A stretch of DNA of 64,000 nt from contig OZ020599.1 in NCBI GenBank assembly GCA_963971535.1, positions 97,981,646 through 98,045,645 of the forward strand, read 5' to 3'. This DNA is from Notolepis coatsorum. Lineage: Eukaryota; Chordata; Actinopteri; Aulopiformes; Paralepididae. The notes under the pieces were generated by a model. The model worked only from the letters and a program-made list of their open reading frames with translations, ran no database searches and had not been told where the DNA came from. Shown one piece after another: positions 1 through 10,797 of the stretch. How positions within the stretch are numbered: position 1 is the first letter of the stretch; every line of letters begins with the position of its first letter. A program made the position numbers and the translations under genes.

Positions 1-842
1 GTTGAATAGATGTTAGGCTCTGGAAGAAAACATGAGGTACTTGATTTGTTCTCTACTGCAAGTGACAAGTCCTTTTTGGAGTCTATTTGGGTACTACGAT
101 TTTGTCTACATCTAGTACAGCTGACTTAAAATCTATGCAATATTTTCAATAATATCATGGTTTAAGATTGTTGCATTGTACAAATGCAATGAATTACAGA
201 AAACCTTGAATTTGCACCATTCCGTTCTGTTGGAAGTTTTTAACTTGTTAGATGTTGGTTGTAATTGTTTCATTTGATTTCCTTTGTTCTACTTGTTTGG
301 TAATCTATGATGTCTAAACTGTACTCTTAATATGCGCTTGTATACACTGCCTATTCTTAACAGGTCTCTCTTGATCTCAATGAGGCAAACCTGTATAAAT
401 AAAACGACAAAAAAAAAGAGGAAAATATCAAGGAGCTGGAAATATTCAAATCATGTGTATTTTTTTTTGGTCAATGTGTGACTGACATCATCATCGTATG
501 CGACAGATAAAACATCTGTGTGGTTTACTTAGCACTCATTTAGCCTATGAAAATATGACCCTCTTCGGGAATAATCCCAATCTTTCACACGTGTTCTTAT
601 TATAGAACGTCCAGTTAGATCATGCAAATCAGAGCACGGATGCAAATGCACATTGTGAGAAATACGAGCTTGGGGCGTGAGCAAAGCTGAAGGGTGGGTA
701 TTTATTTGGGCAGGGCTCTTGCACAGGCATGCAGCATCGGTACGTACATGTACAGTAAGCTGGCACGCATTTACTGACTCACCCAGTGTCACCGCACCCT
801 GCAGCCAAGTGGGCCAGAAACCACACTATACAATTGTGATGT
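1..842. other. Left edge, probable LINE 3' tail, otherwise unassigned
   Basis: CAGGTCTCTCTTGATCTCAA...CTGTATAAATAAA at 361-405 resembles the 3' end of a fish LINE. No gene is supported in 1-842. Confidence 0.4.
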
Positions 843-1058
843 TTTAACCCTTTCACTGCCACATGACAGAAGGTTAACCCTTTACTATCACACAACCGAC
901 GGCGATGCTCCATCATTAGCATCATTAACTCCGCATCCGCGGAGCTAATGATGCTAATGATGGAGCATCGCCGTCGGTTGTGTGATAGTAAAGGGCTAAC
1001 CTTCTGTATTGTCACAGTGAAAGGGTTAACCGGCTGTCGTGTGGCAGTGAAAGGGTTA
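843..1058. repeat. Palindromic AAGGGTTAAC repeat, locus 1
   Basis: Units of the type AACCCTTTCACTGCCACA..ACAGAAGGTT occur on both sides of a long perfect palindrome centred near 939. Its arms include CACACAACCGACGGCGATGC and its complement. Related copies occur at 4124-4270, 19562-19770 and 63347-63437. Confidence 0.85.
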
Positions 1059-1194
1059 AGAGGGAAGGATCGTCATCATCAAAATGAGATGACTCGGATG
1101 GAATTTCTTTGTCGCCGACAAACGCTCACCTTAAAAAAAAAAACACGGTAGCCTATCCATACAACAAGAAAGAATCATTCTGGCGTGTGTCACT

Positions 1195-1520
1195 GCAGCC
1201 AAGAAGCTGATAGCCATGAGGTGGAAACAACCTGAGAAACTCACAATGATTAATTGGTCTCCGACACTACTGGATGTCATTTATATGGAAATCTCTACTG
1301 CACGTGTAATTGGGGTTTGACAGACCAGCATTGAGCTGTGGGTTTCAGCAGCCGAGAAAGCCACCATCTAGCAGTGGAGCGGGGTTGGGGTGTTGGTCCC
1401 GGGGGATCCGGGGATCCTGGGGTGGGGGAGGAAATGTCTTTAGTGGTGTCTGTAGTAATATAATTAAATTTTGAATTTAGATTTTTGTGTCTGTATTTAT
1501 TTTTGTTATTCTATCGTCAT
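1195..1520 (+). mobile_element. L1 3' fragment (ORF2 C-terminus and 3' UTR)
   Basis: Sequence from GCCAAGAAGCTGATAGCC onward parallels the ORF2 C-terminus of the full-length L1 near 35331-35490, followed by the shared GGAGGAAATGTCTT 3' UTR motif. It is interrupted on the right by a repeat of the 29952/36009 family. Confidence 0.75.
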
Positions 1521-2410
1521 TATCTGTTTCAGCGCCAATGACGAAAAAAGTCGGGTTATCTCGCCGGTGGTTGAGCGCCAATCACGAGAAAAGTCGGGTT
1601 TTAATCGTTATTTCTTTTATTCGCTATATCCATTCATAATTCATCCATCCAGCCTGATCATTGGGAATGGCTCCGAGATCGCAAACGGCCAATACCGCCA
1701 CCTAACGCCTTGCGGCCGGTATTGCACATCATTGGAATCCCTCTGGTTTGGGCTGTGCATCGATCTAAGAAGTCCGGTCCGGGTTTTCCTTCTAATAACA
1801 ATAATTATAATTTGGGCATGGGGAGCGGTTATAACACAGTTTGGGGACACTCACACTGGAGCACCGTGGATTCATGTGTTTTGGTTGATAAACGTTGGAA
1901 AGACGACCGCAATCAATATTTGGAATGGCGATCAGGAATTGGATTATTCTTTTTGCAGTACATCAGATATGAGGTAAGGACTCTATGTTACCAATCTTGG
2001 GTTGATCCGATGTTTTTTTCCGCAACAAACGTGTCTGGAGGGGCGGCTTTTCCTCCCCCGTATGCACAAGGAAACATAATACCGATAATCTAGCGTTTAT
2101 TTCAGAACGATTCATAAATCAAGCGACAAATGGCGCGATTTCTAAGGAAATGCATTGAAGCGCCGTTTGCTGGACTTTATTGAGATTCGACAGGATCACT
2201 CTAAAACCAAAATCATATTCGCCACGGTATAAAACGGAAATGTATGTATGAAAAAATTCTGTTTTTTTGCATGTTGACCGGAAGAAACTCACTGACAATC
2301 GACGTGTTTATTAGATCCATAGCTATAATATTTAATATAGTTTTTAGCCCTGCAAACACCGCACCCACGCCTATTATTTAAAGCGATGGCCTTCTTACCA
2401 CAAGGTAAAC
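1521..2410. mobile_element. MITE related to the TTAA-flanked copies at 30 kb and 36 kb
   Basis: Shares a core with 36009-36970 (GAGCGCCAATCACGAG, CATCCATCCAGCCTGAT, a GCGCCAAT/GTCGGGTT block) and, in reverse, with 29952-30764 (GATCAGGAATTGGA, GAGGTAAGGACTCTATGTTA). Its own ends are not clear, so the borders are approximate. The short ORFs here have no recognisable protein features. Confidence 0.55.
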
Positions 2411-2769
2411 AGCAACCTCTAGGCGTATCAAAATATCAAAATATCAAAATAAATAAACACGGTAACCTATCGTACCCATGTCCTATATAGGCTACAAACA
2501 GATGGGTGCAATGTTCCTTGTAAACTACCACCTACCATGAAGAACAGTGCGTGAACTAAAATTAATTTGCACAGCAGTAGCTGCCAAAGCGGAAAATGGA
2601 GATGACGGGGTTTGAACAAATCTATTTGACCCCTCAAGCCATTGCCGTCAGCAGCCAGGAGGACGTCACAATCACATGGACAGGCCGAGACGGTCAGCTT
2701 GGGTTTGCAAGCGTTCAGTGATGGAGTGCAGGAGGTGTTGTTGCATAAGGGGTTAAGCAGGAGGTGAGA

Positions 2770-3610
2770 GAACTGGTTCCACCAGCCCCCCGCCCCCCTG
2801 GCCGTCGCATCAGATAAAAGTGCTGGAGCTGCTGCTGTCGGCCCAGTGACTCTAACCTTGGTGTGAGTTGATGCGACACACAGGGGCCTCTGCTCACCAC
2901 CTCATTATTCACCACCGAAGGAAAACACAACAAATACCATGTGCCAAAGGGCATTTTGCATTTAGCGTTTGAAAAAGCTTGCATTTGTACTTCATTGTTT
3001 GCATTTTGTACTTCACTTTGTACTTTAGGTTGTATATTGTATATTTTGTGTAGTGTTTGTGCTTCATACAGTAAAAATAATAAAGGCCAAACACTACAGA
3101 AAATATACAATATACAACCTAAAGTACAAAGTGAAGTACAAAATGCAAACAATAAAGTATAAATGAAAGCTTTTTAAAATGCTAAATGCCCTTTGGCACG
3201 TGTCGTATTTGTTGCGTTTCCCTTGAGTTCAGAATATGACATTGCGTCAACTTACACTGAGGTTAGAGTCACTGGCCCGGCTGCAGATCTGATGCAACGG
3301 TGAGGGGGGACTGGTGGAACCAGTTTCAAGTTTTGTTTTATTTGTCATATATAAATGTACATTACAGTGAAATACAGTAAAAAGAATAAAGGCCAATCTC
3401 AGGGGGGCTCATACAGAACCAAGCATTTCACTGTAACGTACATTATATAATGACAAATAAAACAAAACGTGGAACTGGTTCCACCAGTCGCATCAGACCT
3501 GCAGCCGGGGCCAGTGACTCTAACCTCGGTGTAAGTTGACGCAACGTCATATTCTGAACTCAAGGGAAACACAACAAATACGACACGTGACAAAGGGGCA
3601 AGTGAAGCAA
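2770..3610. repeat. Cluster of two abutting long palindromes with a thrice-repeated unit
   Basis: Arms 2942-3061 and 3080-3200 form one palindrome (TGCCAAAGGGCATTT...AAATGCCCTTTGGCA). Arms of about 3200-3395 and 3420-3600 form the next. A unit containing GGTTCCACCAG..GCATCAG..CCAGTGACTCTAACCT occurs direct (about 2775-2890), inverted (about 3260-3340) and direct again (about 3475-3540). The outer centre contains the GACAAATAAAACAAAAC tail also seen at 39060-39180 and 53660-53930. No protein-coding signal was seen. Confidence 0.85.
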
Positions 3611-4123
3611 ATCTGGGACTTTGAACAAAACAATGTCCTCTATGTACAGAACAGAAGGACACTGCAGTCAGTGAGAGTTCCATCTCAATCAGACTCAAAG
3701 AGGCAATTAGATCTGAAATTATAATCACATTTGCATAGCTACGTCGGCTACCCACGGCAGCGCTCTCCGGAGGCATGCATAATTATTACAGCTCAGACTC
3801 CAAAGACAGCAGGCCTGTGAACTCTTGCCTGTGAATCGTCGCTCATTCTCTCCAATCTAAATAAAGAGGAAACACGTTATTTCAAAAAGGTGATGAACTC
3901 TAAGCACGGGGCATCATCTTTTTCAACAAGCCACATACTGTGCGTCCATCATCATCATCTCTCTCTCTCTGCGACTGAAAGACCAATATTTGGCACCGAG
4001 CGCTGGTGCTGAGCAACGCACTAGTGAGGTTTGACGTGTGCGTCACTGCTGAAACCACACGTTTTACATTCTTATCACATACCGGCCACCAACTAACTCG
4101 GCTTCTTTTAGCTTACAGCATGT

Positions 4124-4270
4124 TAACCCTTTCACTACCACGTACGTAGTAGTGGTAGTGTGATAGTAAAGGGTTAACCCGCTGTTGTGTGGCAGTGAAA
4201 GGGTTAACCTTCTGTGTATTGTCACCATGAAAGGGTTAACCGTTTGGTAGTGCGGCAGTGAAAGGGTTTA
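4124..4270. repeat. AAGGGTTAAC repeat, locus 2
   Basis: Four imperfect units of about 35-40 bp contain GTGGCAGTGAAAGGGTTAAC or the variant GTGATAGTAAAGGGTTAAC, preceded by one inverted unit. The family is the same as at 843-1058. Confidence 0.8.
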
Positions 4271-4948
4271 AGCACTGGATGTGTAGGGCATTCTGTCAAA
4301 ATATTCTTTAATTTACTTGACCACTACCAATCACTTTAACAAAAACCCTCCACTGCCTCCGGCGCGTTTCCTTGCGCAAGAGGACTGATTCACACACAGA
4401 CAGCTCGGAAACAGTAGCCAGTGCATTTCTTTATCAGTTGCCGCTGGCAACAACAAAGCCAGACAGTACATTTTAAAGAGATTTTAGGAAGTGAAACTGC
4501 AATAATTATTACCTTTTAAAAGTATGCAAAAGGGTGAATAAAAAAGAACCAGACTCAACATTGTGTCAGACACAAAGGGTATTGCTAATATAAGAAACTA
4601 GACCGTGAGGTAGAGAAAGAGTATATATTGCTAGACGTCAAGAGTCTCTTGTCCACACATAAAAATGTACAAAATGTCATTTCAATTTCTAAAGATCAAC
4701 TCCTGCATGTTGCAGTCTTCAATTGACCCATATCAAGCCCCGCTCTCTTTTCTTGATCCTCCAATCACAACTGTCGCTTCCGTACTTTGTTCCGAGGGAA
4801 GAAACAGTTGCGATTGGTGGATCAAGAAAAGGGGGCTGGGTTTGAGATAAGTCAATTTAGACGACACAAAGGCTACACTAAGAAAGTCAATGAAATTCAA
4901 ATGAGGTTCAAATGCAGCCTTGCTTCTTAGTAGTACAGTACTATTCAT

Positions 4949-5427
4949 TTTCTTTTATCCACTTTTTCTCCCATTTTCTATATTTTTCTCCCATCCCAAT
5001 TTCGTATCATCCAATTCAACCCTCCCCTGTCACGAACGCTGTTTCTTGCCTCCCACAAGCCGGCTGCAATGTGGACTAAGTCATACATAGCACAAGTCCC
5101 CTCCGGTACTTGAGGTAACAGCAGTCGCATCTTTTCACCTGCGCAGCTCGATCTCTCAGTGGCGAGGAGTAACGCGTGGGAGGCTCACGCTGCCCCCGAC
5201 ACTTCCTGATTCTACTGCGCAGGCGCACCAACAGACCTGTAGGAGTCGCTGTCCACAACGCCCGATCCCCACCCATCAGTTTCCCACCCCCTAATACGGC
5301 CAATGTGTATTAGTATGAACGACCAGCTAAACTGAAAGCAATGTGGAGCGCTGGGCTCGAACAGGCAAGCCCAGCGTCTCCGTCATTCGTGGTGAGCGCC
5401 TTGCCCACTACGCCACGTAGCCGCCCC
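4949..5427 (-). mobile_element. tRNA-derived SINE, copy 1
   Basis: Head on the right (reverse complement GGCGGCTACGTGGCGTAGTG, with a B-box GTTCGAGCCCAG) and A/T-rich tail on the left. Perfect 17-bp target duplications AGTACAGTACTATTCAT lie at 4932-4948 and 5428-5444. It belongs to the same family as the copies at 13707, 25135, 26202, 37156, 42913, 43380 and 60168. Confidence 0.95.
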
Positions 5428-5716
5428 AGTACAGTACTATTCATATGCTGAGGCATACAAAGTAACAACAGGAGGTAAGATAGATATTCAAGGAATTCAG
5501 TTCATGCAAGGCAGTCTCTGGTTACGGCAGTTTTTTTGCAGTAAAAAAGGCAAAAGACATAAATATACAGTTGCACGGTTTCCAATTCCATAGTTTAGCA
5601 ATCCCTTCATCATGTAGCTAGCATCCCGGGTAAGTTCCTTTAATAGAATCATCTCACGGGAGTAGCCTACATCTACAGCAGCTAGGAGAAGAGCTGTTGG
5701 ATTTGGTTCTGTTCCG

Positions 5717-7719
5717 TCAGTCCCGGAGCAGTCCTAGTTTCTTCAGAGCCTCACGGCGGTCCTCTGCGTTCGTCGAGCGGGGACAGATCAGCACACTGAT
5801 GCCGTGAGATCGGGGCAGCTTCTGGGAGTCTCCGGTGGGCTTGGGGCCAGATGCCGCGGGCAGTGACTTCCTCGTGTCTGGGTCTTTGCTGCTCTCTCCC
5901 TGAACACTCGCAAAGTCTTTCCCACTGCCTAGAGAGGCGGGGCGGGGCCGAGCATTACGCAGCTGACCGGAGCTCCCATCGGACACGCTGGCACCTCGAC
6001 TGGCCTCAGCGGACTCTCGGCCTGCCATGTAGCCACTCAGACCCATGCCAGAGCGCTCCAGGGTGGCCGATTTGACCGTGGGTTGGGTCAAGTGTTTGAG
6101 CAGAAAGGGTGGGGTATGGGGCGGGGTATCGCTCTGAGCCTTCACACTAACGCTGGGCTCCGAGAGCTCCTTGACAGGAGACAGTTCCGCATGAGATGGC
6201 AGAGGGTCAACAGGGTCATCACTAAACGCAGTGGGGACCGGGAGAACAGCAGGGTCTTGGCTTGTGGCTGACGTCACAGTAGTGGATGGTGGTGGAGGAG
6301 TAGTGGCTGGGGTCAAAGTAGGGACAGAAATGGGGACAGGGATAAAGATGGGTACAGGTGCTGGGCTAAAGACTGGAGCAGGAGCTGGTATCGACGGTTG
6401 GGTAGGGGTAGTAGGAGCCGCCGGGCTCCTGGGAGGAGAAGGGCCCGCCCATGACCTCCTGGACTGGGGCGAGAGTTTCGGGCTCAGGGCAGGACCTGGA
6501 TCTCCCTCGTCACTCTTCAGCAGACCGAGCTTCCGCAGCGCCTCCCTGCGGATCCTCTGGGGGTCCAACAGCGCCCGGTCACTGATCGATGGAACAGAGT
6601 GGTGGCCCGACTTACCGTCCGATCCGGCCACGGAGGCCCTGTGCGACTTAAGGATGATGTTCGGAGGAAGCCTCTTGGGTTTAGGAGCCACGGCGGGAGG
6701 GCTTCTGGGCTCACTAGCCTCGGGAAGAGGACTGGGTAGGGCCTCTGGAGGGGGAGCGGGGGCATTGGTACCGATGGGCACCTCAACGGGGGTCTTGGGT
6801 GCATTGGTACCGATGGGCACCTCAACAGGGGTCTTGGGTGCATTGGTACCGATGGGCACCTCAACTGGGGTCTTGGGTGCATTGGTACCGTTGGGCACCT
6901 CAACTGGGGTCTTGGGTGCATTGGTACCGATAGGCACCTCAACAGGGGTCTTGTGTGCATTGGTACCGATGGGCACCTCAATGGGGGTCTTGGGTGCATT
7001 GGTACCGATGGGCACCTCAACGGGGGTCTTGTGTGCATTGGTACCGATGGGCACCTCAATGGGGGTCTTGGGGGGAGGGTCCACAGCTACAAGGGCACTG
7101 GAGGCTTCCTTGCGGAGGTTCTCCAGCTCACTGTAGGTCAGTGGGCCTCTGGTTGTGGGACCTTCAGGTGTAGGAAGCGCCTTCTCCTCTTTCGGCTCTG
7201 GCTGAGGCTCATCGCTGAAGTCTGACGGGGGAGGGATCAGAACCACGTCTATCTCGGAGGCCACCCGAGGAGGGTCCGGCAGGGCAGGGACAGTCTCGGG
7301 CTCGGTATCGCCACCAGTAACACCGGTAGCCGAATCCAAAATCACAGTCTGGGCAGCTGACGAAAGGGTTTCAGAGTCAGGGGCCGACTCAGACGCCGGG
7401 TGTGAGTCGGAGGAGGAGGAGGTCTTAAGGGCTTCAGGTTGACTACCGAGGTCTTTGTTATCCGTGGTCGGCTCAGGAGCCTTGGAGTCTCCGGCCTCCT
7501 CTGAGGTCAGTGGTTCGGCGGCTTGATGTGGAGCACTGGGTTCATCTTTGGGCTCGGTGGAATCAGTCGCTACCTCTGGTGGTGCTTGGAGTTCGGCGAC
7601 ACCCATGGCTCTGGGTGGGAGACTGGCTATAGCATGGGCGAGGAGAAGAGGTGTGGGGACTCCACAACTGAGAAATGACTCTTCTCTTCCTGACTCGTCA
7701 TGTTGGAAACTTGGCACAT
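5717..7719 (-). CDS. C1orf116 (sarg): SARG terminal coding exon
   Basis: The exon follows a TTTTCTAG acceptor in phase 1 and encodes residues 88-754. It is rich in Pro, Ser and Thr. It contains DVVLIPPPSDF, eight 13-residue repeats (7069-6758), KRLPPNIILK, the internal RREALRKLGLLK motif and the C-terminal RREALKKLGLLRD. The stop codon lies at 5717-5719. Long ORFs on the opposite strand and in another frame across 6231-7136 are by-products of the repeat and of high GC. Confidence 0.9.
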
Positions 7720-10139
7720 CTAGAAAATAAAAGCATTATTATTAAGTAATATTATTATTACTACTACTACTATTATTTTCTTCTTTTCTTTTGCCTAAAA
7801 ATATGTCTGTGTCAAAATAGTATTTGCGAAGCTATAGACACATACCATACAAAACAGCAGCAAAAGGTATTCAAACTGTGTTAACACAAGCGGTCGTGGT
7901 GCTCAGTGCTCACCATCCGTTTCGGTCCCACCTGTGGCAGGGGAGAGGTCCGCTACTTTGGCTGCCAGTTGTCCAGGATCTGGTTCGTCGTTGGACAGCC
8001 CACTGTCGTCCTCCTCCACCTCCACCTCCAGAGAATCGATGGTCTTCTCCAGAAACATGAGACACGCCCTCTCCTCCGCAGACAGATCCTCCAGACTGTC
8101 TTCACTCTGTCCCACAGACATAAGCAAAACCCACACACCCACTCCAGATCAGTCACACAAACCCAACGAATGAACGTGTATTTTTGGGGAAACGTCAAAG
8201 ACAAATGCAGCAAACTATCTGTGAGGGGGAAAACTTCAACGAGCTATTTTTCTCAGCTGCAGCAACCATACATTGAGTAGTCTCTCCGGAGAGGTGGACC
8301 AGATCAAAAGTTTGTTTACTCTCACACAGCAGCGATGGAATGACAAATTATCCCTCTCCTGTCCTGCTCCCCACTATCTTTCATCCTACACTGACCCGCC
8401 TTGCCAGAGGAATTTATTTCAGAGGATGGAAGAAGCCTCTGAACGACTAGGAATCCTCTCCGCTTTGATCGTCTTCAAGGACCTCTCAACTCTCACTCTC
8501 CCTGGAACCCCTCAAAGGCCTCTCTCTCTCTCTGAGCAAACATGGCATTCTCGCACCCACAACTTCAAACAAACTCACTCACTCTTTATCAGGGAGCGAG
8601 ATGTATATATATGTCCTTCTTGACTATAAATGCTCCATACAGTCTATATTAAAAGTCCCAAAATCATCAGGGGCGGCCGGGTGGCGCAGTGGGCAAGGCG
8701 CTTGCCACCAACGCAGGAACGACCCAATCAAATTCCTTGTATGTGAAAACTACTTGGCAATAAAGACCTTTCTGATTCAGATTCCCCGTCTATCTCTCTA
8801 GTAAAAAAAAAAGAGTAGTAATGTAGTGCATAGAGAAGTTGTGTGATGAGTAAATAAGCGGTGCGAGTGTGACAGAGAGCTTTCCTACAAAACGTCACTC
8901 ACAAGAAGCTGATAGCCATGAGGTGGAAACAACCTGAGAAACTCACAATGATTCATTGGTCTCAGTCATTCATATGGAAATCTCTACTGCACGTGTGATT
9001 GGGGTTGGACAAGCCAGCATTGGGTCTCAGCGGCCGAGAAAGTTAAAGCCATGATCTAGCAGATCTGGCAGCGGAGCGGGGTCGGGGTGTTGGTCCTGGG
9101 GTCCTGGGGTGGGGGAGGAAATGTCTTTTGTGGTGTCTGTGATAATCAGGGGTGCAGTGCTCATGCCACGCAGTACCACGCCGTTCCACCACTTTTCTGA
9201 GCAGAAACATGCACACAAACATGCGTTCACAACTTTCACTCGAAGTACCGGTACTTACCTAGCGACTTGTCTTTGCATAACAATAGCATAACAAAGAACG
9301 AGAAGAGCAAAACCAAAATACAAGCCCTGTACCAATTGGTGGGGGTTTGCTTGAGCTGTGGAACCTCTCACTATGTGACAAATGGTCCCGACTGGAAGGA
9401 TGAGACATTTCTTAAGTTGTGCTTCAGAAGGAAACTGTCCTTCTGTAAACTGTAAGTTACATTGTTAATTTAGTTTGTATTTACTTTTCTAGTTTAAGTT
9501 AATTCAATTAAAGAAATTGTAACTACAATATTGTATCTACAATTACATTTAAAAAACATTGTTTGTTTTTCAACCATATCTGTTGACAATATAATTTCAT
9601 TTCATTGTATACTTTTATGCCGTGACAAATAAATCTCTTGACTTGACTTGACTTGATTTCTTTATATATTGAAGGCTACATCCTGCTACCCTTTTCAGCT
9701 TCTCTATTTCAAGGCAATATTTACAAAAACGAAACTAAAACTAGTAATTTCCTATACAAACATGTTTCCTACTATTTATGCTCATTCTAATCATAATGCT
9801 GGTCGGAGCTGTACTGTGCACAAGCGAGGGAACATTTATGCGCATGCACGTGACGTCATTAAAACAGCGTGCAACCACTTATGAAATCACCACTGCATCA
9901 CTGGTGATATAATTTGAATTTGTTTATGTTTTGTATTTATTATTTTTGTTATTTCTATTGTCATTATTACTACTATTGTCATGTGAAGTCCTGTTAACTA
10001 TTACTACTGAATTGTGTTGTCATGTTTTATGTTCCATACAAAAAAAATAAAAAAAAATAAAGTCACTCACAAAGCCAGAGTTCACGCTGACCACACTGTC
10101 GCAGCTCCCAGCACTGTCCATATTGATCAAGGGTTCCAT
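5717..10139 (-). CDS. C1orf116 (sarg): SARG / C1orf116 homologue, three coding exons
   Basis: This is the fish counterpart of specifically androgen-regulated gene protein, a low-complexity cytoplasmic protein of unclear biochemical role. Coding exons on the minus strand are 10139-10071, 8106-7914 and 7719-5717. They join in phase (69 + 193 + 2003 nt) to 754 codons plus stop, with GT..AG introns. Family hallmarks, recognised from memory of the human protein, are an N-terminal SCDSVVS segment, LSAEERACLMFLEKTIDSLE followed by DSGLSNDEPD, DVVLIPPP (about residue 245), KRLPPNIILKSHR (about 436), SATLERSGMGLSGY, RPRPASLGSGKDFASVQ, and two copies of RREAL(R/K)KLGLL (about 478 and the extreme C-terminus). 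The human protein is about 600 aa; the excess here is mostly Pro/Ser/Thr-rich sequence and a 104-residue tandem repeat. The start ATG sits in a good Kozak context (CGCCATGG). I am confident of the identity and fairly confident of the exon borders. Confidence 0.9.
6758..7069 (-). repeat. 39-bp coding minisatellite, 8 units, within SARG
   Basis: Eight tandem 39-bp units each encode a 13-residue repeat of the form KTP(V/I)EVP(I/N)GTNA(P/H). Because 39 is a multiple of 3, unit gain or loss keeps the frame. Units differ at a few silent or conservative positions (V/I, I/N, P/H), with adjacent H/P alternation suggesting higher-order duplication. Confidence 0.97.
7914..8106 (-). CDS. C1orf116 (sarg): SARG coding exon 2
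   Basis: The acceptor GGGACAG precedes AGTGAAGAC, and the donor GTGAGC starts at 7913. The exon is 193 nt, entered in phase 0 and left in phase 1. It encodes the conserved acidic block LSAEERACLMFLEKTIDSLE, then an EDDSGLSNDEPD segment typical of SARG. The following intron is only 194 bp and holds a (TAT/ATT)n-like tract near 7735-7775. Confidence 0.85.
8672..8775 (+). mobile_element. Short SINE: shared tRNA-like head, different LINE-type tail
   Basis: GGCGGCCGGGTGGCGCAGTG matches the head of the long SINE family. After about 45 bp the sequence changes to TTCCTTGTATGTGAAAAC...GGCAATAAAGACCTTTCTGATTC, which resembles the 3' tail of fish LINEs rather than the usual SINE body. Confidence 0.7.
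8905..10061 (+). mobile_element. 5'-truncated L1 in SARG intron 1, split by a hAT-like element
   Basis: The sequence begins inside the ORF2 C-terminus (compare 35331 onwards in the full-length L1) and ends in an A-rich tail at about 10040-10061. Flanking 11-bp copies of GTCACTCACAA occur at 8894-8904 and 10062-10072. The right copy overlaps the SARG exon 1/intron 1 boundary. A second element (9147-9903) sits inside its 3' UTR. Confidence 0.8.
9147..9903. mobile_element. hAT-like non-autonomous element inside L1 3' UTR
   Basis: The terminal sequences CAGGGGTGCAGTG and (reverse complement) CAGTGATGCAGTG form imperfect inverted repeats. The flanks are GTGATAAT on the left and GTGATATAAT on the right, approximating an 8-bp duplication. 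L1 3' UTR sequence resumes on the right (TATTTATTATTTTTGTTATT, compare 38640), which supports an insertion. No transposase is visible. Confidence 0.65.
10071..10139 (-). CDS. C1orf116 (sarg): SARG coding exon 1
   Basis: This exon encodes 23 residues beginning MEPLINMDSAGSCDSVVS and ends in phase 0 at a strong donor, GTGAGTGAC (10070-10062). The SCDS motif matches the N-terminal region of the mammalian protein. The 3' end of an L1 insertion abuts the donor 9 bp into the intron. It is too short to appear as a free-standing ORF. The 5' UTR presumably continues towards 10280. Confidence 0.75.
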
Positions 10140-10378
10140 GGCGACGCCACCCGGCCACGTGTCACTCTTCGGCATTGCACAGGGAAGAGGAGGAAGGCGG
10201 GACCTGGGGCTTCAGGGGCCTCAGCTGATTGGATGAATGTCACCAAGAGAGGCAGAGGAAACACATGAAGAAGACCTGGAGAAATAAGGGAGTGAGTTAA
10301 AGACCCAATCCATCATCGGATCACAGCTGCTCCTTTGCAGGCCTTGTTTATTTTTTTGCTTTCAAATCGACTGACTGA

Positions 10379-10620
10379 CTGAATGAATGAATGAATACGT
10401 TATTTTACAGATTGCAGAATGGGTACAATAATACAGTACGGCTCAATACATATAATTGTTAAGGGGATGCAGACCAGAGAAAGACGTTTGTCTTGTTTAC
10501 ATCAGGGTCCCCCATTTTCAATTCATAGTGACATTTATGACATACACAACAGTCATGACATCATGACATTTATGGCATAGCCAGGGCCTGTAATGTCCAT
10601 GGTTCACAGAGTTTACTTTA
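10379..10620 (-). mobile_element. LINE 3' tail (Jockey-superfamily type), 5'-truncated
   Basis: The (TGAATGAA)n-like end, CAGATTGCAGAATGGGTACA and GACCAGAGAAAGAC are shared with the 3' end of the long LINE at 50309-52680. No coding sequence remains. Confidence 0.75.
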
Positions 10621-10797
10621 TGTTCATAATGTTCAGTGAGCTTGGTAATGTTTAGTTCTGACCTATAGAGGGCGCTGTGGTAGTTCTAGCCATAACAGCA
10701 GGAATGTGTCTGTAAACTTGGAAACTTTGAGTAAAGAGTCAAACTGGAATCAATGTGTCGGAGCATTCATTCTAAAACTTTACAGGGCCTAACAAAA

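Noticed and set aside
6517..7059. 180-codon minus-strand ORF of RCPSVPMHPRP repeats
   Set aside because: Alternative frame of the same 39-bp repeat inside SARG; the repeat length being a multiple of 3 keeps all frames open.
6231..7136. 301-codon plus-strand ORF rich in GTSTGVLGALVPMG repeats
   Set aside because: It is the antisense of the SARG coding minisatellite, with no independent support.
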